Positions 1-5,257 of a stretch of DNA of 5,257 nt are shown piece after piece. Under the pieces are notes generated by a model. That model ran no database searches and was not told the DNA's origin. It saw nothing but the letters and a program-made list of their open reading frames with translations. Source of the DNA: Chitinophagaceae bacterium (lineage in GTDB: Bacteria; Bacteroidota; Bacteroidia; Chitinophagales; Chitinophagaceae); contig JADYYU010000208.1 in NCBI GenBank assembly GCA_020853515.1, positions 1-5,257 on the forward strand, read 5' to 3'. The translations under genes were made by a program, and so were the position numbers. Positions within the stretch are counted from its first letter, which is position 1; the number at the start of each line of letters is the position of its first letter.

Positions 1-414
1 ATGAATTACTGGCTTGTAAAATCAGAACCTGTTAAATATAGCTGGCAACAATTTTTAAAAGATAAAAAAACAGTGTGGGACGGTGTGCGTAATTATGCAG
101 CCCGCAACAATCTCCGGTCCATGACCAAAGGCGATCTGGCTCTTTACTATCATAGCAATGACGGGTTGGAAATTGTAGGCGTAGCGCAGGTTTCGAAAGA
201 ACATTTTCAGGACCCCACTACCACTGAAACTGCCTGGCTGGCCGTTGAACTCAAGCCCAAAAAAACGCTAAAAAAACCGGTAACACTTGCACAAATCAAA
301 GCCACCCCCTCACTCAGCGAAATGCAACTGGTAAAACTATCACGACTATCTGTTGGTGCTGTCACAGAAGATGAATTCATGCTCATTCTTGCAATGGCTG
401 AAACTACATTGTAA
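1..414 (+). CDS. EVE domain-containing protein (THYN1-like)
   Basis: A complete 137-residue protein made of a single EVE domain, the PUA-like fold found in human THYN1 and many small bacterial proteins. EVE domains are thought to bind modified bases in nucleic acid; no enzymatic activity is established for the stand-alone bacterial forms. Visible signatures are the N-terminal YWLVKSEP (residues 3-10), WDGVRNYAARN (26-36), the YYHSN segment (49-53) and EIVGVAQV (57-64). The C-terminal part, with KPVTLAQIK (92-100) and LVKLSRLSV (110-118), is also typical. Length matches the family norm (about 135-155). The ATG at base 1 is the likely true start because family members usually begin one to three residues before YWLVKSEP, but nothing upstream is visible, so its promoter and operon partners are unknown. 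The stop (412-414) lies inside the 3' end of the opposing kinase gene. Family assignment is firm; the biological role is not known. Confidence 0.93.
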   Translation: MNYWLVKSEPVKYSWQQFLKDKKTVWDGVRNYAARNNLRSMTKGDLALYYHSNDGLEIVGVAQVSKEHFQDPTTTETAWLAVELKPKKTLKKPVTLAQIKATPSLSEMQLVKLSRLSVGAVTEDEFMLILAMAETTL

Positions 415-3400
415 GTGCAGCAACGTCGTGATCATCCTCCTCGATGCTAATCACCGGCAGGTCAATATGAAAAGTAGTACCTTCATTCAGGACACTTTCA
501 AATTCTATTTTACCATCAAACTGCTCTACAATATCCTTGCACATAGCAAGGCCAAGTCCGGTACCCGACGACTTGGTGGTAAAGTAAGGCTGAAAAAGCT
601 TCTTAGCTTTGTCGGCCGGGATGCCGCAACCGTTATCACTGATGGAAATACGCACATAATTATCTTTGATCTTGGAAACCATCATAGAGATCAGTCCTTT
701 GCTGCGACCGGGAATAGCCTGTATGGCATTTTGAATAATGTTGGTAAACACCCGGATGAGTTGTCCTTTATCGGCATACACATGAATGGGATAGTCAGGT
801 ATTAAAAAAAGATATTCAAAACCCGTACTGTCCGTGTACATACCTGTCACAGAATGCAGGACTTCATTCAGCACGATCACTTCTTTTTTCACCTCAGGCA
901 GCCGGGCAAAATTAGAAAAGTTGGTTGCGATAATGGTAAGATTGTCGATCTGCTCGATGATGGTCCGTGTTACACGTGTGGTCATCTCCTCTACATTAGG
1001 CTTATTATTTTTAATGGCTCTTTCCAGCATCTGCAGCGATAACTTCATCGGTGTGAGCGGATTTTTGATCTCGTGAGCTACCTGCTTGGCCATTTCGCGC
1101 CAGGCCAGTTCCCGTTCATTCTTAGCCAGCAGTACCGTACTATTTTCCAGTTTACGCAGCATGCGGTTATATTCTTTTACCAGCATTCCGATCTCATCGC
1201 TGCTGTTCCATCGTAAAGGCTCATTGGTTTTTGAAAGGTTGATTTTGGTAAATTGTTTTACAATAAATTTAAAAGGCCGTGACACTGAATTACTGATAAA
1301 CAATGCCAGTATAGACGAGATGAGAAAAACAAAAATATAAATATTGACAATGGTCACGATGACAGAATTAATTTCAGTGGAGATCTCAAAATTCGAAAAA
1401 ATATAAGGCATTTGTAAAATGGCCAAAGGCATCCCGCTGCTATCTTTGATAAAGGAATAAGATGCGATATACTGAAAATCACCAATGGCTTCCGGATTGA
1501 TCACCTGCTCCTTGTTATTATTTTTCAGTTGAAAAAAAGTATTGTGCGGTATGCGACTGCTCAGCACGCCCGACTGAAACAACTCGGGTTGTGAACTGTA
1601 AATGAGGGTTCCGTTGCTCACATTAAACAGGGACAAATTCACATCAAATCGTCCGGCCAGTTCGGTGATACTGCCGGCCACACCGGGATTAAGCTGACCA
1701 CTGTATAACAGCAGCGAATCATCGAGGTTGCGTGCAAAATACTCGGACAGTTCACCCTGTATCAATTGGGCATAATCGCTGATCTCAACACGAGATTTTT
1801 CCTTGATTCTTTCGCTCAAAAAGCGGGTGGTCAGGTAGGCGATGGCAATAAAAGAGGTAAACACCACAAATAATATGGAAAGCTGAATTTTGAGCCGGAG
1901 ATTCAAACTCAATAAATTAAAAAAGCGCTTGGTATTCAGGTTCGAACGCGCAATAATATTGCCGAGTATGTACAAGGAAATCGTTGAGAAATAAATAAAG
2001 AAAATATAAGCAAACAAGGTGGTGAGCATGATGGCTTTGTTCGACTTCTTAACAATGGCGATTGTTTTATGCTCTGCCGGAAAATGATACCACATTTCAT
2101 TATACCCCTCATGATTCTTAAACAAAACCACTTGCTTTTTAAATACGCGGGCAGTGTCTATCTTCGAAGCAAATGAGTAACCGCCTTTGCGACTCACCAA
2201 TTTCTCATTTTCATAAATGGCCATCGAATAGGTGCTTTCTTTAAACTGCGAATTGGCTCCGCCCCGCAAAATAAAATCGGTATTATTTTCATCAAAAACC
2301 GCCAGCCGTTCGTACAGTATGTACACCACGGTCCCCTGTAGTTTTCCGCGAATTTTCAAGGGACATACCACAAAGTACGAATAATCTTCATGTGCCCTTT
2401 TGTAGTAGATCTCGCTGTCAACCATGCTGGTAACATGCTGAAACTGACTGACGGACATCATCTGCAACGACATCGTATCCGCAGGGTTTACGCTGAGCCC
2501 GCTGGCATCAAATACTTTGGCCGCATACTTATACCCACCCATGTATTCGTCCATAAAATGCAGGTAAATATAATTAACGATTTCATTGTAACGGTCAGCA
2601 ACAGGGCTTGCCACCAGCATAGCCAATGACGTATCCTGCATGATTTTTCGCTTAAACTGTACGAGCCTGGCTTCAAGCTGCGAATCTTTGCCATGTGCAA
2701 TAAACTCTGCAAAACTGCGGCGCGAAAATTTTTCCTTGTCAGTATTCAGTCGCGTCAGCATATAACTACCAAAAAACGAAACCATCACTATCCAGATAAT
2801 CAGGTAGATCGAATTAAAATCAAACCGAATTTTTGAAGAAGTAAAATCCAGAATAAAAAAGACAGTGGACGCCCAGATGTAGTATAAAAACGGATTCACC
2901 GGATGGGCGATAGGCGTTACATAATTAAAAATCGCTGTAACAAGCAGCAACAACAAGTACTTAAACACCCGGTTATGAAAAGAGGCATTGAGATAATTGT
3001 TGGCAATAAAACTCAGCAGAAAAAGGTTTGCAAAAATTACCAGAAAACTGATGAGCCCAAAAAACGAAAACAGCGAAAACCGTGATATAAGGGTTGTGTC
3101 GAAATTGATAGAAGAATCGAGGATGATGCTGTAAATAAGATCAATAAAAAAAAGATGCAGAAAAACGATCACAAACAAGACAGCCGCACCAAAGGGGTAA
3201 TTTTTTTTCCGGCCAGAAAGACTGCGGATACGTCCCTGTACATTAACGGTGTAAAACAGCAGTATCCAAAAACATAAACAAACATTTATAAATACATCAC
3301 CGATCGACTTATTAAAAAAATGGCCTGTATAAAACGAAGGATCAAAGAGTGCATACCCGGCAAAATTATGAGGGAAACCTGTAAAGTAAGTGAGTGCCCT

Positions 3401-4189
3401 TATACCAACGGCTGTGAGTACCAGCAATGCAAAAATGCGTACGGGTTTTTTGCGGTTCACCATCACCTTAAAATAAGTGTGAATAGAGATGCCAAAAAAG
3501 ATAAACATCAGGGCAAAGTAGAGCAGATGCCACAAATTATTACCTGTGCGTGTATCATCAGCAACCGTCCTGTATAAATAAAAAAGCGGTTTGCCATTAC
3601 ATAAAACCGGCTCAGCACCATCAACCTTGCTGAGGCTGATCATTATTCCAAAATCATCCTGCTGTCTGTTGACAAAAAAATAATTTTTCATATACTCGCT
3701 GCTGAATGGATTTTCCCACTTCACCGGAATATTCAGAATGGCTTTATACGAATGTTGTGCACCCCAATGCACCATATACAGCACAAAATAACCATTTTTG
3801 GTTTTGTAAATTACAGGCTGCCTTTCAGGCAAAGAATCATGAATGGCATCAAGGGTATTCGAGTTCCAGAATGCAATACTTTCGCCATCGTACAGATGAA
3901 AGCTAAAGGGCAAATCCATGAGCTGATCGTGCTGATCTTTAGTAAGCGAATCGTGTATTGCCCTTTCAAAGAGTGAAGTGTCGCGCAAATTCCTGCTAAA
4001 CTTAATGATTTTACTTTGTATATCTTTACTGATACTTTTGCCCAGATTTTTCACGGTCACTTTAGGCAAAAAAACTTCGCCCACCTGCCTGATCGACAAA
4101 ACAAAAAACAGAACGGCCAATACAATAAACACCTTTGGATTAATATCAAAAGGAAATCGAAAAGTATTATGCCGGCCTGTATTACTCAT
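404..4189 (-). CDS. Large NtrY-like membrane sensor histidine kinase
   Basis: A 1261-residue inner-membrane sensor kinase. About 12 hydrophobic segments are visible: one near 19-34, eight between about 219 and 478, then 720-744, 768-787 and 941-966. They delimit three probable extracytoplasmic regions: 35-218, 480-718 and 788-940. The last two look Cache/PAS-like (for example AIYENEKLVSRKGG at 657-670 and SLFNVSNGTLIYSSQPE at 853-869), an inference from pattern only. A HAMP linker follows (about 967-1020, with RP at 971-972 and DEIG at 998-1001). Then come the H-box AHEIKNPLTPMKLS with phospho-acceptor His1039, and the GHKL ATPase: N-box Asn1150/Asn1154, G1 DNGCGI at 1185-1190, F-box FQPYFTTK at 1199-1206 and G2 GTGLGL at 1209-1214. 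All catalytic boxes are intact. The H-box wording is that of NtrY/HPK4-type kinases. The ATG overlaps the mazG stop (ATGAGTAA), which favours this start and translational coupling. No response regulator is present in the window, so signal and output are unknown. A short acidic tail (EEDDHD, 1250-1255) follows the ATPase domain. Confidence 0.95.
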   Translation of the reverse strand: MSNTGRHNTFRFPFDINPKVFIVLAVLFFVLSIRQVGEVFLPKVTVKNLGKSISKDIQSKIIKFSRNLRDTSLFERAIHDSLTKDQHDQLMDLPFSFHLYDGESIAFWNSNTLDAIHDSLPERQPVIYKTKNGYFVLYMVHWGAQHSYKAILNIPVKWENPFSSEYMKNYFFVNRQQDDFGIMISLSKVDGAEPVLCNGKPLFYLYRTVADDTRTGNNLWHLLYFALMFIFFGISIHTYFKVMVNRKKPVRIFALLVLTAVGIRALTYFTGFPHNFAGYALFDPSFYTGHFFNKSIGDVFINVCLCFWILLFYTVNVQGRIRSLSGRKKNYPFGAAVLFVIVFLHLFFIDLIYSIILDSSINFDTTLISRFSLFSFFGLISFLVIFANLFLLSFIANNYLNASFHNRVFKYLLLLLVTAIFNYVTPIAHPVNPFLYYIWASTVFFILDFTSSKIRFDFNSIYLIIWIVMVSFFGSYMLTRLNTDKEKFSRRSFAEFIAHGKDSQLEARLVQFKRKIMQDTSLAMLVASPVADRYNEIVNYIYLHFMDEYMGGYKYAAKVFDASGLSVNPADTMSLQMMSVSQFQHVTSMVDSEIYYKRAHEDYSYFVVCPLKIRGKLQGTVVYILYERLAVFDENNTDFILRGGANSQFKESTYSMAIYENEKLVSRKGGYSFASKIDTARVFKKQVVLFKNHEGYNEMWYHFPAEHKTIAIVKKSNKAIMLTTLFAYIFFIYFSTISLYILGNIIARSNLNTKRFFNLLSLNLRLKIQLSILFVVFTSFIAIAYLTTRFLSERIKEKSRVEISDYAQLIQGELSEYFARNLDDSLLLYSGQLNPGVAGSITELAGRFDVNLSLFNVSNGTLIYSSQPELFQSGVLSSRIPHNTFFQLKNNNKEQVINPEAIGDFQYIASYSFIKDSSGMPLAILQMPYIFSNFEISTEINSVIVTIVNIYIFVFLISSILALFISNSVSRPFKFIVKQFTKINLSKTNEPLRWNSSDEIGMLVKEYNRMLRKLENSTVLLAKNERELAWREMAKQVAHEIKNPLTPMKLSLQMLERAIKNNKPNVEEMTTRVTRTIIEQIDNLTIIATNFSNFARLPEVKKEVIVLNEVLHSVTGMYTDSTGFEYLFLIPDYPIHVYADKGQLIRVFTNIIQNAIQAIPGRSKGLISMMVSKIKDNYVRISISDNGCGIPADKAKKLFQPYFTTKSSGTGLGLAMCKDIVEQFDGKIEFESVLNEGTTFHIDLPVISIEEDDHDVAALTM
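4182..4189 (-). other. mazG stop / kinase start overlap (ATGAGTAA)
   Basis: On the minus strand the octamer ATGAGTAA contains the kinase start codon (first three bases) and the mazG stop codon (last three), giving an 8-bp overlap in different frames. The nearest purine-rich stretch upstream, GGAACGAA, lies well before the ATG, so the kinase has no convincing ribosome binding site of its own. Such overlaps normally indicate termination-reinitiation coupling. That makes co-transcription and fixed-ratio translation of MazG and the kinase likely, though this is inference. Confidence 0.8.
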
Positions 4190-4955
4190 TCATTTTAATT
4201 TCGTTCCACACCTGATCCATTTCCTGTAGTGTAAATTCATTCAGTCCCTTTCCGTCTTCAGTCAGTTGTGCTTCCATTTGCATAAAACGAGACTTAAACT
4301 TTTTATTCGTTCTTTCCAGCGCATTTTCCGGATCAATATTCAAATAACGAGCATAGTTGATCATTGAAAATAGCACATCGCCAAATTCAGCCTCCATGGC
4401 TTCCTGATCATTGCTTTTCACCACCTCATCCAATTCCTGCAATTCTTCCTCAATTTTAAGTTTCACATCGCTGAGAACCTTCCATTCAAAGCCTACCTGC
4501 TTTGCTTTTTCCTGCAGACGCAAAGCCTTGGTCATAGCAGGCAAACTCAGTGGCACGCCACTTAATACGGACTTTTTCCCTTCCTTCAATTTCAGCTTTT
4601 CCCAGTTGCGTTTTACATCGTCTTCATTTTGCACTTTGGTAAATGAATAAATATGCGGATGTCTGAATACCAGCTTATTGCATACCTGCTCGATTACATC
4701 ACCTAGATCAAACTGCTTTTGCTCCTGTGCTATTTTGGCATAAAAAACAATATGCAGCAACAGGTCGCCCAGTTCTTCCTGCACGCCCTTCCAATCTTCA
4801 TTCGTAATAGCATCTACCAGTTCGTACATTTCCTCTATGGTCAGTTGCCTGAGTGATGCAATGGTTTGCTTCTTGTCCCAGGGGCATTTTTCGCGCAATT
4901 CATCCATGATTTCTTTGATTCTGTCGAACGAGCGGGCATAATTCAGTTGATCCAT
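4182..4955 (-). CDS. mazG: Nucleoside triphosphate pyrophosphohydrolase MazG
   Basis: A 257-residue cytosolic enzyme of the tandem-domain MazG family, which hydrolyses (d)NTPs to NMP and pyrophosphate, clearing non-canonical nucleotides and, in some bacteria, affecting ppGpp levels. The first domain shows CPWDKKQT (24-31), the metal-binding EEMYE (41-45), EELGD (60-64) and the conserved RHPHIY (98-103). A linker with NWEKLKLKEG (117-126) follows. The second domain has GFEW (155-158), IEEELQEL (168-175), AEFGD (189-193) and the NxxFxxRF-type tail NKKFKSRF (217-224). Length is close to the E. coli enzyme (about 263). The EExxD motif of the second domain reads AEFGD, with Ala at its first position; I believe this is common in Bacteroidota and not a defect, but that is from memory. 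The chosen ATG (4953-4955) is preceded by AAGGAA placed very close to it. Met17 is the next option but would remove the first helix. The gene is first in a two-gene unit with the kinase downstream. Confidence 0.96.
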   Translation of the reverse strand: MDQLNYARSFDRIKEIMDELREKCPWDKKQTIASLRQLTIEEMYELVDAITNEDWKGVQEELGDLLLHIVFYAKIAQEQKQFDLGDVIEQVCNKLVFRHPHIYSFTKVQNEDDVKRNWEKLKLKEGKKSVLSGVPLSLPAMTKALRLQEKAKQVGFEWKVLSDVKLKIEEELQELDEVVKSNDQEAMEAEFGDVLFSMINYARYLNIDPENALERTNKKFKSRFMQMEAQLTEDGKGLNEFTLQEMDQVWNEIKMNE

Positions 4956-4961
4956 TTCCTT
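4956..4961 (-). promoter_or_regulatory. Possible ribosome binding site of mazG
   Basis: Minus-strand AAGGAA directly abuts the mazG ATG. The purine core resembles a Shine-Dalgarno sequence, but the spacing is much shorter than the usual 5-9 bases. In Bacteroidota, where Shine-Dalgarno use is weak, it may contribute little. It gives only mild support for this start codon. Confidence 0.3.
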
Positions 4962-5016
4962 AAAACTTTTTCACAATGTAATAAAAAAATGATTCCCCTA
5001 TTATATCTGTTGAATA

Positions 5017-5028
5017 CAAATATATTTG
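5017..5028. repeat. 12-bp perfect palindrome CAAATATATTTG
   Basis: The sequence CAAATATATTTG equals its own reverse complement. It therefore contains TATATTTG, a full match to the Bacteroidota -7 element, on both strands: 5021-5028 forward and 5024-5017 reverse. It sits in the gap between two divergent genes, so it may act as a shared -7 region, or as a binding site for a dimeric regulator. The palindrome is seen directly; its function is inferred. Confidence 0.6.
5021..5028 (+). promoter_or_regulatory. Candidate -7 element of the methyltransferase gene
   Basis: TATATTTG matches TAnnTTTG on the plus strand, but no TTG is found at the expected 17-23 base distance upstream (about 4995-5003 reads CCCCTATTA-like sequence). 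It would start transcription around 5032-5034, at or inside the proposed GTG start codons, which implies a leaderless or nearly leaderless mRNA. Because the -33 half is missing, this promoter is weaker than the opposing one and may be fortuitous. Confidence 0.3.
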
Positions 5029-5029
5029 C

Positions 5030-5257
5030 GTGGTGGAAAACAACAATGCACTATACAATCGCATACGCAAAAATCAGAAGCAACTGAAATCTTTTTTAGC
5101 GCAGCAGCAAATCAGTTGTTACCGTATTTACGACTGGGACATGCCTGAATATCCGCTTTGTGTAGATGTGTATGAAGACAAGCTGCATGTATCAATGTAC
5201 CAAACACGGTACTCACGTGAAGCTGAAAGCGATCAACTGTGGCAGCAACACTGCATC
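5030..5257 (+). CDS. RlmK/RlmI-like SAM-dependent rRNA methyltransferase, N-terminal part
   Basis: The first 76 codons of a gene cut by the right edge. The visible residues resemble the start of the RlmK half of E. coli RlmKL (23S rRNA m7G2069 methyltransferase) and stand-alone Bacteroidota relatives. NRIRKNQKQLKSF (10-22) matches the basic NRLRKN helix, and CYRIYDWDMPEY (30-41) followed by VDVYEDKLHV (45-54) matches the CYRLYDaDlPEY/VDxYxDxxxV block. The Rossmann SAM-binding motifs would lie beyond the window, so catalysis cannot be confirmed. An in-frame stop at 4982-4984 shows that no RlmL domain is fused upstream. No ATG lies in frame before codon 38, so GTG at 5030 or 5033 is the best start; it places the conserved NR pair near residue 10, as in homologues. 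No Shine-Dalgarno sequence precedes it. The gene is divergent from mazG and probably shares its promoter region. Confidence 0.75.
   Translation, partial: MVENNNALYNRIRKNQKQLKSFLAQQQISCYRIYDWDMPEYPLCVDVYEDKLHVSMYQTRYSREAESDQLWQQHCI

Larger units (their letters stand above)
5017..5047 (-). promoter_or_regulatory. Bacteroidota-type promoter for mazG-kinase unit
   Basis: On the minus strand, TATATTTG (5024 down to 5017) matches the Bacteroidota -7 consensus TAnnTTTG exactly. ATTG (5047 down to 5044) provides the TTG of a -33 element with a 19-base spacer, within the 17-23 range known for Flavobacterium/Bacteroides promoters. The expected transcription start is roughly 5010-5013, leaving a 5' leader of about 55-58 bases before the mazG ATG. 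The upstream half of this promoter lies within the first codons of the divergent methyltransferase gene. No terminator or second strong promoter was seen between mazG and the kinase. Confidence 0.6.

Noticed and set aside
353..805. A 150-codon open frame on the + strand, antisense to the end of the kinase gene.
   Set aside because: It lies opposite the conserved ATPase boxes of the kinase, begins inside the EVE gene in another frame, and its translation resembles no known family. It is a shadow of real coding sequence.
3199..3210. A run of T bases (A on the coding strand) within the kinase gene as a possible slippage or frameshift site.
   Set aside because: The kinase frame is continuous through it and encodes a normal basic loop (RKKN) between membrane helices. 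Such A-runs are common in AT-rich Bacteroidota genes.
3320..3577. An 85-codon + strand open frame with several cysteines, opposite the kinase membrane region.
   Set aside because: The opposite strand encodes continuous membrane helices of the kinase. The cysteines come from reverse-complemented codons and are not arranged as a recognisable metal-binding motif.
4956..5029. Search for a riboswitch, small RNA or terminator in the intergenic gap.
   Set aside because: The gap is only 74 bases, AT-rich, and shows no stable GC hairpin or T-run after a stem. The promoter elements account for what is visible.
4866..5087. A 73-codon + strand open frame spanning the mazG start and the intergenic gap.
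   Set aside because: It overlaps mazG antisense and ends within the methyltransferase reading frame. Its sequence has no family resemblance, while the alternative frame from 5030 shows clear RlmK-like motifs.
1..5257. Mobile elements, CRISPR arrays, tRNA genes, or a defence system around the EVE gene.
   Set aside because: No inverted terminal repeats, transposase, spaced direct repeats or tRNA-like folds were seen. EVE domains do occur in some defence contexts, but this one is a stand-alone, full-length housekeeping-type protein with no restriction or nuclease partner in the window.

Overview
The window looks like ordinary chromosomal DNA from a member of the Bacteroidota, possibly Chitinophagales-like. 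The evidence is moderate AT-richness, Bacteroidota-type TAnnTTTG promoter elements, near absence of Shine-Dalgarno sequences, and protein sequences that read like that phylum's versions of MazG, EVE-domain protein and a giant NtrY-like sensor kinase. The taxon is inferred from style, not from a marker gene.

Layout from left to right. (1) Bases 1-414, + strand: a complete small EVE-domain protein whose first codon is the first base of the window. (2) Bases 404-4189, - strand: one very large (1261 aa) multi-spanning membrane histidine kinase. Its last codons overlap the end of the EVE gene tail to tail by 11 bp. (3) Bases 4182-4955, - strand: mazG, a nucleoside triphosphate pyrophosphohydrolase. 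Its stop codon overlaps the kinase start in the sequence ATGAGTAA, so mazG and the kinase form a tightly coupled two-gene unit read leftward. (4) Bases 4956-5029: the only real intergenic gap. Its right end carries a perfect 12-bp palindrome, CAAATATATTTG, which supplies a -7 promoter element to both strands. (5) Bases 5030-5257, + strand: the first 76 codons of a divergent gene, probably an RlmK/RlmI-type SAM-dependent rRNA methyltransferase, which runs off the window.

The mazG-kinase pair appears to be transcribed from a promoter with good Bacteroidota spacing (TTG-N19-TATATTTG), whose upstream half lies inside the start of the methyltransferase gene. MazG and RlmK-like proteins are housekeeping functions (nucleotide-pool sanitation, rRNA modification). 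The kinase is an orphan in this window: no response regulator is present, so its output cannot be deduced here.

I see no mobile element, CRISPR array, tRNA, rRNA or defence cassette. The parts most worth a second look are the double sensor architecture of the kinase, its translational coupling to mazG, and the shared palindromic promoter with a possibly leaderless GTG start.
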